From assembly GCA_002717505.1 (NCBI GenBank), contig PBEB01000050.1:28545-80962 (forward strand): a stretch of 52,418 bases of DNA, in the 5' to 3' direction. Positions within the stretch are counted from its first letter, which is position 1; every line of letters begins with the position of its first letter. The stretch comes from Leptospiraceae bacterium (lineage in GTDB: Bacteria > Spirochaetota > Leptospiria > Leptospirales > Leptonemataceae). This document shows positions 26,120-33,633 of the stretch, one piece after another. The notes beneath the pieces are model-generated. The model did not search any database, was not told where the DNA came from, and saw only the letters and a list, made by a program, of their open reading frames with translations. The translations under genes and the position numbers were made by a program.

Positions 26120-27394
26120 TCAAAAACCCAGAGGATCTGGACCAGAATTCCTATCCGTATGCCTCACGCTTCCTGATGTAGGAACCTCTACGTAGTAGGC
26201 CAATTCTACAGTATATTCTCGGGGCATTTGAATTCCCTTGAACCGCTGGGCTACTGGAACACCCACGGACAGCTCCAGAACGTGCAAGGGTATTGGCTGC
26301 CACTGGATGCCTGCCGTAATGGAATGAATCTCTCCGCCATAGTTGTCTGGATCCCAGGCGGGGCTCATATATTCTGAAAAGATATTATCATCTATCGCCC
26401 GTCCTGCATCCCCGCGAAAGGCTTCCTCGTGTTCGCCGCGCAGGGCTCCCTGCCACTGCGAGTTCCATTGAATATGAGCCACAATGTTTGAAAATAATTG
26501 ATACATAAAATAAACATCCAGTCGATAGGAATCCCCCGGAGAATAATTATGCTTGTTTCGATAAGCTCGGCCGGTGTACATTAGAGTTGCCCCCCACCAG
26601 TAGGGCGATGCCGACCCTTGATAGGCAAGCCCTACTATGGGATCGAAGGTTCCTGAACCCAATTGCATGGAATAAGGCATCGGTTCGCTACGACGATCCG
26701 GCACGGTGTTGTTGAAATCAGTGAGCACCAGCGGTGCGGTAGGATTGCCCAGAGGATGATTCTTATTTTTCTCATCTATAGAGCCTGTGGGCAGACTCAG
26801 ACCTGCGATGATGGAGACCTGGTTCGTTGGAGCAAGGGAATCGTCTTCCAGAACTCGATATTTGCCCATCAGCATCGTATCGCTCATTCCGGAGGTTTTC
26901 ATAGTGTAATGGGAACGGCCCAGCATATTTCGCATCATATAATTGAACTTCATCTTCATGTACTTTTCCTGGTACATGGTCATCACCATGCCTGCGAAAC
27001 GATCTGAAAAGCTATACCCTACAGAGATGTCGTACATGTTCATGTACATTCTCTGAGGCGCCGCCATATATTTTCTACCGGTGAGTTCGCCTTTGATTCT
27101 GTTGTTTAAGGCCATAACATTGGGGTCCATTGACATGCTCATGCTTCCAGGGAGCGAAAGCACTTGCTCGTTCTAGAGCTCACCGTATCCAGACTGGAGC
27201 CCTCGCATACTCATATGCATTGGCTTGATTTTTAATCTGAATTCATGAGTTTCTGGAATGCCAGCTCCCATGATATTTAAAGGCATATTGCCTCCACAAT
27301 GCAGACAACAGAGTCCGGTATCGGCCTGAATCGGTGGGGCATAAAAGGAAAGCAGCAGGCAAGCGAATGCTCCGCTATAAAGGTAATATTTCAT
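26120..27394 (-). pseudogene. Met-rich outer-membrane protein, interrupted by an in-frame TAG
   Basis: Two open frames in the same reading frame, separated only by a TAG at 27175-27173. The first part starts at an ATG (27394) behind AGGAG, has a signal peptide and the motif CCLHCGGNMP. The second part, after the TAG, reads NEQVLSLPGSMSMSMDP and continues as a barrel-like protein with an extraordinary number of Met residues (e.g. YMNMYDISVGYSF, KYMKMKFNYMMRNM). The two halves look like one protein of about 424 residues; Met- and Cys-rich ends suggest copper or another soft-metal ligand, perhaps metal transport. It is the second such amber-interrupted gene in the window. Sequencing error, recent mutation or suppression cannot be separated here. 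Confidence 0.7.
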
Positions 27395-27459
27395 ATTTCT
27401 CCTCTCTAATTCAAAACTTGATAGGGGCCCCCGAATTGGTGGCACAGGGGCCCCGGCGA

Positions 27460-27894
27460 TTATGATAATCGCTTAGAGGGAGGATCTCTTGCTCGATAGC
27501 TTACACTCTCTTCTGAGATCGATATTGGAGGCGATGGAAGAGGGTATACGCTCTTTTCGGAATAAATGAGTAAAGCATAGGATTCTGCCTGTTGCAGATC
27601 CTGGATGGTCAGGTAACCCTGGCAAATAGGACAAAGATCATGATTGTGTTTGGGACTCGTTGCGTCATCATCTTCCTGAACAATGCTCTGCGAATCCGAG
27701 TGCGAAACGCCTTCCCGATGCTCTTTACCATGACACGGTTCTCTTGCTGGACTATACGAATGCCGGGATATGGAACCGATCTCGGGACAGAAGTGAAGCG
27801 CTGGAATGGCATGCGCCACCAGGATACTGGCAAGCACTAACTGAGAAACCAGCAACCGGCCTGCAGTTTTCCCTATTTGGTGAATGCGTCCCAT
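27460..27894 (-). CDS. DUF2946-like secreted Cys/His protein
   Basis: A 144-residue protein with an N-terminal signal segment (LLVSQLVLASILVAHAIPA) and a central HNHDLCPICQGYL motif like that of DUF2946 proteins, which are small exported proteins with a Cys-x-x-Cys and are often next to copper or TonB-dependent receptor genes. Other His and Cys residues (HFCPEIG, CHGKEHREG) could also bind metal. It is the first gene after the FNR-type box at 27985 and precedes the Met-rich OMP, so the pair may handle copper needed by or released from NirK. Family match is moderate. Confidence 0.65.
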   Translation of the reverse strand: MGRIHQIGKTAGRLLVSQLVLASILVAHAIPALHFCPEIGSISRHSYSPAREPCHGKEHREGVSHSDSQSIVQEDDDATSPKHNHDLCPICQGYLTIQDLQQAESYALLIYSEKSVYPLPSPPISISEESVSYRARDPPSKRLS

Positions 27895-27984
27895 GCTTTT
27901 TCCAGATCCACCCAGCTGAGGATTGCTTGTACATTCTCTTAGCGGGTATCAGGAAAAAGAATACCATGAACTGAAGGGCCTGCC

Positions 27985-27998
27985 TTGATAGTTATCAA
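27985..27998 (-). promoter_or_regulatory. FNR/DNR box upstream of the DUF2946-like gene
   Basis: TTGATAGTTATCAA, perfect match. TATTCT (27963-27958) lies about 22 bases downstream on the minus strand and would serve as -10. Predicted transcript start is near 27950, about 56 bases before the ATG at 27894. Confidence 0.75.
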
Positions 27999-28025
27999 CT
28001 GAGCGGCAATATTGATGTCGGACAC

Positions 28026-28325
28026 TTATAGCTGCAGAGCCTTCCGGCCTTCCTGCGAAATTCGCTCAGGTGACCAGGGAGGATCAAAAACAAGAGACAG
28101 GATTACCTCATATTCGGGCCATTCTGCTTTCAGGGTGCTCTCCACCTCTTCCAGAATGAGAGGGCCTACCGGACAGCCCGGCGAAGTCAGGGTCATCTCG
28201 ATGTAAATGTCTCCCTCCTTCACGGAGACTCTGTTCACCAATCCCAGGTCCACTATGTTAAGTCCGACCTCCGGATCCAGAATCGTGCGAAGCTTCGCAT
28301 CGATGGAATTTTCCAGTGAACTCAT
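28026..28325 (-). CDS. DUF59 / metal-sulfur cluster assembly factor (SufT/PaaD-like)
   Basis: The ATG at 28325 follows GGAGGG and overlaps the stop of the upstream membrane-protein gene (ATGA), so translation is coupled. The 99-residue product is a MIP18/DUF59 protein: LRTILDPEVGLNIVDLGLVNRV and MTLTSPGCPVGPLILEEVE, with the conserved Cys in SPGCP. Such proteins act in iron-sulfur cluster assembly or repair in the cytoplasm. It is last in an operon of NO-linked proteins, which fits repair of clusters damaged by NO. Confidence 0.88.
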   Translation of the reverse strand: MSSLENSIDAKLRTILDPEVGLNIVDLGLVNRVSVKEGDIYIEMTLTSPGCPVGPLILEEVESTLKAEWPEYEVILSLVFDPPWSPERISQEGRKALQL

Positions 28326-29569
28326 ATCGCCCTCCTTCGTAATACGAATATCAGCAAATGTAAAAAATAGACTACGTAAAGCGATACGGAGCCAAGGATA
28401 GCGAAGACTCCGATAAGTGTCCCGCAGTGTAGAAAAATGCCGACGGTAAGAGCCATCACTGACACAGGATACAAACAGAGAATTATGGATGGAATCCATC
28501 GAATGCCGATATCCTGGGGCAAAGGAACGCCCCGCCCTTCCTTGCTTCCGGGCTGCAGAGCCATCCAACTCATGAACGGCAAAATCTTAAAACTCATTCC
28601 CAGCGTCGCACTGCCCACAAATCCAGGAAGAATCAGGATCATGGCTGCATGCGTCATACGATGAGACGGAAAAGCAGGTCCCAGGTCGTACAGACTTCCC
28701 CAGACACAAATTAGAGCCAGGAGAGGGAAAAGAAAAGAAATCAGAAACAATACCATGGCCGCTTCCAACCTCCGGCGCATTCTTTTTCGAATACACTGGA
28801 TGAGATAAATACTATAAGAAAAGTAACCGCTGATGACGAAAAGCATGCCGGCAATGGCGAAGCCCTTTCCTTCGATTAGAGCGTCCGGAAGTAAAATCAC
28901 AGGTGTGACAACCAGGATGGAGCCCGCATAAATTGCCCACCGCTCTTCCATTCCGTGACTGAGCATAAACATCGGCACCAGTCTTGTAGCGAGCCCAACA
29001 ATGATTAAGGAAAACCAGCCCAGGACTCCGGTCCATGCATGCCATTGAATCAACTCAAGTGCCGGAAGAGGATAGATGCCTGAGGCCATAAAAGCCCCTG
29101 AAACAGACATCAGAAGCAGCCAGCCGGATGCTGCCAGCACTTGCCAGGCTGAATTACTCCAATGACCCTTACCGATGGTCCACAGCAACTGAAGAATCAA
29201 GGATAGTATCGCAAGAAAGAGCAAGCCAGCAAAGGCAGGCATTAAGTGCGGACCCAGCAGTCTACAGATGACGAACCCTGTTGCACCCGTCCACCAGGTC
29301 ATCGAAGTAAACCATGCAAGACTGCGACTTCCTAACTTGCCTTCCACCACTACCGGAAGCAATTGATAGAGCACCCCCAGGATCGCAGGACTTATGGTCA
29401 AGAGAGTAAATGTGTGCAGTAGAGCGATGGTGGAGTAGTGATAGAAATGGATCTGAAAGCTATCTCTAAAATGGAAGATCCCATAGGCTGTGCCAGCCCA
29501 GCCCAACAGACTTATGGCAAAATTGCTCAAAAGCAAATCGTAGTGGTTGGCTCGTGCCTGCGGTATCAT
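28322..29569 (-). CDS. Polytopic membrane protein related to NnrS / haem-copper-oxidase subunit I
   Basis: A 415-residue protein with about 11-12 membrane helices. Conserved-looking His positions fall in helices: ALLHTFTLLTISPAILGV, IQWHAWTGVLGWFSLIIVGLATRLVPMF and THAAMILILPGFVGSATLGMS. These resemble oxidase subunit I-like and NnrS-like proteins that bind haem and are linked to nitric oxide. It lacks the full set of ligands of a true oxidase or NO reductase (no HH pair as in NorB), so it could be a haem-dependent NO sensor or scavenger. Both ends overlap its neighbours by four bases (ATGA), which implies tight co-expression with the DUF1858/DUF2249 and DUF59 genes. Confidence 0.7.
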   Translation of the reverse strand: MIPQARANHYDLLLSNFAISLLGWAGTAYGIFHFRDSFQIHFYHYSTIALLHTFTLLTISPAILGVLYQLLPVVVEGKLGSRSLAWFTSMTWWTGATGFVICRLLGPHLMPAFAGLLFLAILSLILQLLWTIGKGHWSNSAWQVLAASGWLLLMSVSGAFMASGIYPLPALELIQWHAWTGVLGWFSLIIVGLATRLVPMFMLSHGMEERWAIYAGSILVVTPVILLPDALIEGKGFAIAGMLFVISGYFSYSIYLIQCIRKRMRRRLEAAMVLFLISFLFPLLALICVWGSLYDLGPAFPSHRMTHAAMILILPGFVGSATLGMSFKILPFMSWMALQPGSKEGRGVPLPQDIGIRWIPSIILCLYPVSVMALTVGIFLHCGTLIGVFAILGSVSLYVVYFLHLLIFVLRRRAI

Positions 29570-30498
29570 CGCTTTCGACCAATTAGCAGTCGGACGTCTC
29601 CCGGTCCGCGATTCGATATTCGATAGTCGTAGCCCTGTTCAGCCAGATGTGGAAAAAGGAAACGAGGTTCTCTCTCATGCATAACATAGAGCAATTGAGT
29701 ACCCTTCATTTGCTGTAGAGTGGAGAGTATCAGCATCATCGGCTGGGGAGGCGCTAGTCCCACAACGCTGATCTTTATTACCAGCGCACTGTGCGAAACC
29801 ATTGTCCCTCTCTCGGTTTCCTCCGGCAGATCTATTTCTCCCAAGGGCCCATCGATATTCCCCTTTTCCGCTTTCTCTGACAAAGAAACCACGGGCTCAG
29901 CGCTAGCCGGTCTCCAAGCTGGCTCGGGTTCTCCGGACTTACGCCGAATAAATCGAGCTTCAAAAGCCTGTTCCACTTCCACAATTACTCCTTCTAAGCC
30001 TTTCTTTTTCAAGAGAGGCAGCAAAGGCTCAGGTGCGAAGGAGTTGATAATGCAGAGTCCGTCTCCAACATTCATCTCTCCGGTAATTCGAATAATCTCT
30101 GACAGGGGCTCCTCACCTTTCTCAAGAAAAGGACGAGCATCCAGCAGAAAGATTCGATGAGACTCAATGCTCTCGTAGTCTTGGAGAAGTGCCGCTTTTT
30201 CTCGTTCATTCAGTCGCGGCCCCGCATCAAACCTTTCATTCGCCGGCACCATCTCTTCAGATTCCCTGGACACTCTGAACCCAATCCTTTCCAGGGATTC
30301 CAGAATCGCATCCACGGACACGCCACCAATTCTAGCAGCCATGGCTACATTCACCTGACCCGCCATTACCTTTCGCAACACCGGATTCTTCAGCTTATTG
30401 AAGCGACTGCTTACCGCTATAAGGGCATCGATGGCCCCCGGGTAAGAAATAATTCTGGCTATTCTGGTATTGCTATCAATAGCGAGGTCTGTGTTCAT
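29566..30498 (-). CDS. DUF1858-DUF2249 multidomain protein
   Basis: The 310-residue protein starts with a DUF1858/ScdA-N-like helical domain (residues about 5-75; SRFNKLKNPVLRKVMAGQVNVAMAARIGGV), then two SirA/DUF2249-type domains: about 105-180 (FLLDARPFLEKGEEPLSEIIR, LCIINSFAPEPL) and about 225-308 (ALVIKISVVGLAPPQPMMLI, LLYVMHEREPRFLFPHL). An acidic linker separates them. These domains occur in proteins that accompany hemerythrins and NO-related genes, including ScdA/RIC. It is cytoplasmic. Its stop overlaps the start of the membrane protein by four bases. Confidence 0.8.
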   Translation of the reverse strand: MNTDLAIDSNTRIARIISYPGAIDALIAVSSRFNKLKNPVLRKVMAGQVNVAMAARIGGVSVDAILESLERIGFRVSRESEEMVPANERFDAGPRLNEREKAALLQDYESIESHRIFLLDARPFLEKGEEPLSEIIRITGEMNVGDGLCIINSFAPEPLLPLLKKKGLEGVIVEVEQAFEARFIRRKSGEPEPAWRPASAEPVVSLSEKAEKGNIDGPLGEIDLPEETERGTMVSHSALVIKISVVGLAPPQPMMLILSTLQQMKGTQLLYVMHEREPRFLFPHLAEQGYDYRISNRGPGDVRLLIGRKR

Positions 30499-30618
30499 TT
30501 TGATTTTCCTAAGAATAGTGGAATCCGGGCCTACAATTATCTGCGGAATGTCACCTCTTTTGAAGAGTCCTTTCAGATATTACGAGACCCGGCCTTGCCG
30601 ATTCCATCTAAACCGGCA

Positions 30619-30888
30619 CTAACTGCAACATCCGCCACCGAAACCCAGGCTGCCTTCGGCAAGACGGGTAATCTTCACTTGAAAGAATTGAGGGCCTTCC
30701 TCCAGGTATTCCCAGCCGAAGGCATCGGGTATTTCCGCCTGCATTTGATAGTAAAGCGGACGAGGATCGTGATCGTTATAGATAACAAAGGATTCTCCCT
30801 TTTCCAGGTCGTTAAACCTGCTAAATATGCTCGGATGTTTCTCTCGCGGCTCCAGAACCGTAACGTCCAGAATGTTCTCTTCGCTCAT
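30619..30888 (-). CDS. DUF2249 protein with C-terminal GGGCC motif
   Basis: The 89-residue protein (ATG at 30888; an earlier frame start at 30918 has no better site) is a single DUF2249 domain: LDVTVLEPREKHPSIFSRF, ESFVIYNDHDPRPLYYQM and FFQVKITRL. The tail GFGGGCCS carries two adjacent cysteines that could bind metal or a cluster. It is the first gene in the leftward operon that begins opposite the hemerythrin gene; a 120-base gap separates it from the DUF1858-DUF2249 gene. Confidence 0.82.
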   Translation of the reverse strand: MSEENILDVTVLEPREKHPSIFSRFNDLEKGESFVIYNDHDPRPLYYQMQAEIPDAFGWEYLEEGPQFFQVKITRLAEGSLGFGGGCCS

Positions 30889-31019
30889 CTTTTTCTCCTG
30901 TTCTTTCTTGAATTTCAAAACTCTACCGGTGTCATCAGGCGAGTATTCAATGTCCTAGAATGAATACATGCTACAGCCACCCTTTCCATATACCTAAGCC
31001 ATAATCGATGATCTATTCC

Positions 31020-31033
31020 TTGATTCAGATCAA
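31020..31033. promoter_or_regulatory. FNR/DNR box shared by the DUF2249 operon and the second hemerythrin gene
   Basis: TTGATTCAGATCAA, perfect match. Rightward, TAAGCT (31056-31061) begins 22 bases after the box, identical to the nirK arrangement. Leftward, TTAGGT (30997-30992) is at the matching distance, so both directions are plausible. Confidence 0.8.
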
Positions 31034-31102
31034 GGCCCAGGATCGGAAAAAAAGCTAAGCTCAGAATCTCAATGGAACACGACCTCTGAGAGGATGCGAA
31101 GT

Positions 31103-31630
31103 ATGGAAAGGCGAGACAATAGCGAAGAATCAAAGGAGAGGAACCGCAACCCGCGGAACCTGGTCCTTCGGCTATCGCAAGACCATACCCGTTTTCTAGA
31201 TAAGACCCTTCCGGGCTTACGGAGCCTGGCTGCGGCCAGTGGAAATCTTCCCATGGCCCGATTTCTGGAGAATCTGTCCGATGAGCTTCTGATTCATTTT
31301 CGGACTGAGGAACGGCTGGTCTTTCCACTGATTCTCTCCCGGTTAGAGCATTCCAGTCAGGCCATTGAACCGGCCTTGCGCCTGGCTTGCGATCATATGC
31401 GAGACGATCACCGCACTCATATGAGACATCTGAATGTTCTCCATGCCTTTCATGATCAGATAGACAGCGAAACGGAGAACGGTTCTGAACTTTGCGAAAT
31501 GCTACAGGGGTTTTGCCTGGAACTGGAAGAGCACTCGGAACTGGAAAATAAGATACTGTTCCGGTGCTGGCCAATGGTGGAAGATGAGTTGAGGTCCTTT
31601 CCTGATAGAAAACACGGCAATACAGACTGA
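31103..31630 (+). CDS. Hemerythrin-domain protein, second copy
   Basis: A protein of about 175 residues (ATG at 31103, about eight bases after GAGAGG; an ATG at 31094 is in frame). Diiron ligands are visible as in the copy at 5899: His in SQDHTRF, HFRTEER, DDHRTHMRH, and HSELEN. It belongs to the same RIC/YtfE-like branch as that paralogue. Here the gene is under an FNR-type box, shares it with the DUF2249 operon and lies next to nsrR, so it most likely protects against or senses NO in the cytoplasm, for instance in repair of iron-sulfur clusters. Confidence 0.85.
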   Translation: MERRDNSEESKERNRNPRNLVLRLSQDHTRFLDKTLPGLRSLAAASGNLPMARFLENLSDELLIHFRTEERLVFPLILSRLEHSSQAIEPALRLACDHMRDDHRTHMRHLNVLHAFHDQIDSETENGSELCEMLQGFCLELEEHSELENKILFRCWPMVEDELRSFPDRKHGNTD

Positions 31631-31651
31631 GCCCTGGGCTGATCTTTTTCG

Positions 31652-31692
31652 TTGACACCCCCATAAGATGCATATAAAATACATCTTATGGG
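31652..31692 (+). promoter_or_regulatory. nsrR promoter with overlapping NsrR operator
   Basis: A sigma-70 promoter is visible: TTGACA (31652-31657), 17 bases, TAAAAT (31675-31680). Over it lies a near-perfect inverted repeat centred at 31676, with core AAGATGCATATAAAATACAT beginning at 31665 and ending CTT at 31687; the arms extend to about 31660-31692. The core closely matches the known NsrR site, an AAGATG/CATCTT repeat with an AT-rich centre. This indicates autorepression that is relieved by NO. Confidence 0.85.
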
Positions 31693-31852
31693 ATCTGGCA
31701 AAACAAAATTCGTTGATGATGCCCGATTTATGGATGGCCCAGGGCGATCCCACCGCAGAAAGGGTTCACGGACCGGTAGCGAAACTTTGGATGCCCTCAT
31801 TACAGTCCTGACGACTCAACTCAGAGAGCACCGGTACCTGAAGGATATCGCA

Positions 31853-32308
31853 ATGCAACTAACCACTTTCTCGGACTATTCTTTACGTATATTAATTCAC
31901 GCATCATTGAAGGCTCCGGACTTCTCCACAGTTGGCGAAGTCTCCAGCCGGTTCGGAATTTCCAGAAACCATGTAATGCGGATCGTGCAATTTCTAGGAC
32001 AGCAGGGATTGCTTCACAATGTCAGAGGTAAATCCGGTGGGTTTACCCTTGGCCGACCCGCGACGGAAATATCTATTGGTCAAGTGGTAAGAGTTACCGA
32101 GCAAAATCTAACAATTGCTCCTTGCTTCTCTGAGGAATCTCAAGAAGGACGATGCCGGATTGAGCCCTCCTGTAGATTGACGGGGATTCTCAAGGAAGCA
32201 CTGGGGGCCTTCTTAATGGTTCTGGACGGCTATACTCTCCAGGATTTGCTCCAGGGAAGTCGCGGATTACGGCAACTCCTTGGAATGGGCGAAGCCTCAA
32301 CTCAATGA
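31853..32308 (+). CDS. nsrR: NsrR-like Rrf2-family NO-sensing regulator
   Basis: The ATG at 31853 is chosen because the product then begins MQLTTFSDYSLRILIHA, the usual start of NsrR; the open frame from 31688 is a 5'-leader shadow. The 151-residue protein has an Rrf2 winged helix (STVGEVSSRFGISRNHVMRI) and three cysteines, Cys91, Cys101 and Cys107, that would hold an iron-sulfur cluster destroyed by NO. The gene has a strong NsrR-like operator over its own promoter and a leader of about 165 bases. It sits between the hemerythrin gene and a His-rich lipoprotein gene. Confidence 0.9.
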   Translation: MQLTTFSDYSLRILIHASLKAPDFSTVGEVSSRFGISRNHVMRIVQFLGQQGLLHNVRGKSGGFTLGRPATEISIGQVVRVTEQNLTIAPCFSEESQEGRCRIEPSCRLTGILKEALGAFLMVLDGYTLQDLLQGSRGLRQLLGMGEASTQ

Positions 32309-32360
32309 ATACTCGACTTAACTTCAATATGATAAAGATTCCTATCGCGGAGGTAACACA

Positions 32361-32849
32361 ATGAAAATAATTTCCGATTCAAAATTCCATAGGCTCCTCG
32401 CCGGTGTATTGTTTCCGGTAATGCTGGGCGCACTGGCTGCTATCGGCTGCGGTGGGGACCATGAGCCACATGGTCCCGATGCCCACTCCGGCAACCATAT
32501 CGAGAGCGACAACCACAGGTCCCATGATTCGCATAAGTCGCCATTAGAACTGAACGATGGAAAGCGATGGCAAGCTGATTCCTCCACCAATGCATCCATC
32601 AAGAAAATGCAGAAAATCACTGCCGAGTACTCGAATGACCCTTCCATGGCCGCCAGAGATCTGCAAACCCAGTTTAAAACTCTGCTAAAAGAATGCACGA
32701 TGAAGGGGCCGGCCCATGAGCAGCTACACGCTTATCTGGGACCGCTGCAAACGAGGATTCATGGCTTGAAAGAATGCAAGGAGAATTGCCAGCCCAGGAT
32801 AGACGATCTCAGCGATTACTTAAAATCTTACTCTGATTACTTTGAGTAG
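32361..32849 (+). CDS. His-rich lipoprotein, function unknown
   Basis: A 162-residue protein with lipobox LAAIGC at Cys30, then a histidine- and aspartate-rich segment (HEPHGPDAHSGNH and HRSHDSH) that could bind copper, zinc or nickel. The remainder is helical (about residues 60-160) and includes paired Cys (KECKENCQ). Placed 52 bases after nsrR on the same strand, it may be read from the nsrR promoter. A periplasmic metal-buffering role is a reasonable inference, not a known function. Confidence 0.75.
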   Translation: MKIISDSKFHRLLAGVLFPVMLGALAAIGCGGDHEPHGPDAHSGNHIESDNHRSHDSHKSPLELNDGKRWQADSSTNASIKKMQKITAEYSNDPSMAARDLQTQFKTLLKECTMKGPAHEQLHAYLGPLQTRIHGLKECKENCQPRIDDLSDYLKSYSDYFE

Positions 32850-33205
32850 AATTCGATAGCCCGGACAATAACAATAGAGCTCGGACTCATGAGTGTGGAT
32901 GGCGGGAGCCCTGGCATGCGGAGAGGAGGGGCCTGGAAGGTGGGCGCTCGAAAAGTAGAATCCGGTGACCCGCTCTGCATTGAAAAAGAGCCATGAACTG
33001 AGTTATTCCGCCGGGCCGGCGTTCTTGAATTCTATTTGTATTTACTGGTTTCATTGAAGTAATCCGAGAGATCGACCTCCGCGTTCTCTGAATAACATGG
33101 AAGAGGTATCAATCTGAGTGTATTTCACTCAGCGCTTATAGAAAACTGTCTACAGGGACCTAGCATCTCCCGGTGGCGAAAGAGCGATGGCTCTTCTGAT
33201 TTCAT
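32850..33205. other. Intergenic stretch, no gene seen
   Basis: About 355 bases after the His-rich lipoprotein. It contains a short hairpin near 33115-33132 (TGAGTG and CACTCA) but no convincing open frame, box or terminator of its own. Confidence 0.5.
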
Positions 33206-33230
33206 AAAAAAAAAGCCGGGCTAGCCCGGC
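33206..33230 (-). terminator. Rho-independent terminator
   Basis: On the minus strand the perfect palindrome GCCGGGCTAGCCCGGC (33230-33215) is followed by nine T. It could end both the candidate sRNA and any read-through from the nor cluster. Confidence 0.92.
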
Positions 33231-33344
33231 AAGATCCCTTTTCTCGAGTTCCTTTGCAGGTAGCGACCGCATCTCCGAAGTCCAGAAGTCACCGAGGCTT
33301 ACCCTGCGGGAACTGACTCTCCAGAGATGCAGTCTGACTGATGA
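33206..33344 (-). ncRNA. Candidate FNR/DNR-activated small RNA
   Basis: A perfect FNR-type box at 33379-33392 is followed on the minus strand by an extended -10 (TG-G-TATCTA, with TATCTA at 33356-33351) exactly at the class II distance, giving a start near 33344. About 115 bases later comes a strong intrinsic terminator. Between them there is no ORF with a ribosome-binding site, but a 7-bp stem can form (33324-33330 with 33269-33275). The gene upstream of the box, the norF-like gene, ends only four bases to its right, so the promoter serves no other known gene. The product would be about 135-140 nt. All of this is prediction from sequence. Confidence 0.55.
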
Positions 33345-33378
33345 GCCATCTAGATACCATAGTCCAGGCTTCCGTTCC

Positions 33379-33392
33379 TTGATTTAGATCAA
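33379..33392 (-). promoter_or_regulatory. FNR/DNR box of the candidate sRNA
   Basis: TTGATTTAGATCAA, perfect match, lying just after the stop codon of the norF-like gene. No gene start stands on either side in the right orientation except the predicted sRNA; the plus-strand direction has no -10. Confidence 0.75.
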
Positions 33393-33396
33393 TCCA

Positions 33397-33633
33397 TCAA
33401 TAAAACCAGAGAACTCCTCCGGCAAATGCGGAAAACAGAATTAATAGCCAGACTCCGTATATGGGATGAGCTTTTCGCACCTCCATAAACTCCAGAGCTA
33501 CCAGTGCGAATTTCACTGCGCTGACCCCAAGTATGAGCCAGAGGGAGGCGGCTCGATACTCGGCGAAGAAATAGACTACAGCGATCAAAATCAATAAAGC
33601 GGCCAATACATAGTTGTTGAAAGATCGGTTCAT
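33397..33633 (-). CDS. norF: NorF-like / cytochrome oxidase subunit IV-type small membrane protein
   Basis: The ATG at 33633 overlaps the stop of the norE-like gene (ATGA), so the shorter, 78-residue form is chosen over the frame start at 33696. It has three predicted helices (e.g. YVLAALLILIAVVYFFA, LWLILGVSAVKFALVALEFMEV, YGVWLLILFSAFAGGVLWFY) and the HP motif in RKAHPIYG, as in oxidase subunit IV/NorF proteins. NorF is an accessory membrane protein of NO reductase. Last gene of the nor set. Confidence 0.8.
   Translation of the reverse strand: MNRSFNNYVLAALLILIAVVYFFAEYRAASLWLILGVSAVKFALVALEFMEVRKAHPIYGVWLLILFSAFAGGVLWFY

Noticed and set aside
2131-27175. Genome-wide reassignment of TAG as a sense codon
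   Set aside because: TAG appears to end nirK, slipin, the U32 gene, the AlgE-like porin and others at natural C-termini, so the two interrupted genes are better explained locally.
31688-31852. Upstream in-frame extension of nsrR
   Set aside because: The frame is open but the product would add 55 residues not found in the family, and it begins at the operator; ATG 31853 fits NsrR.
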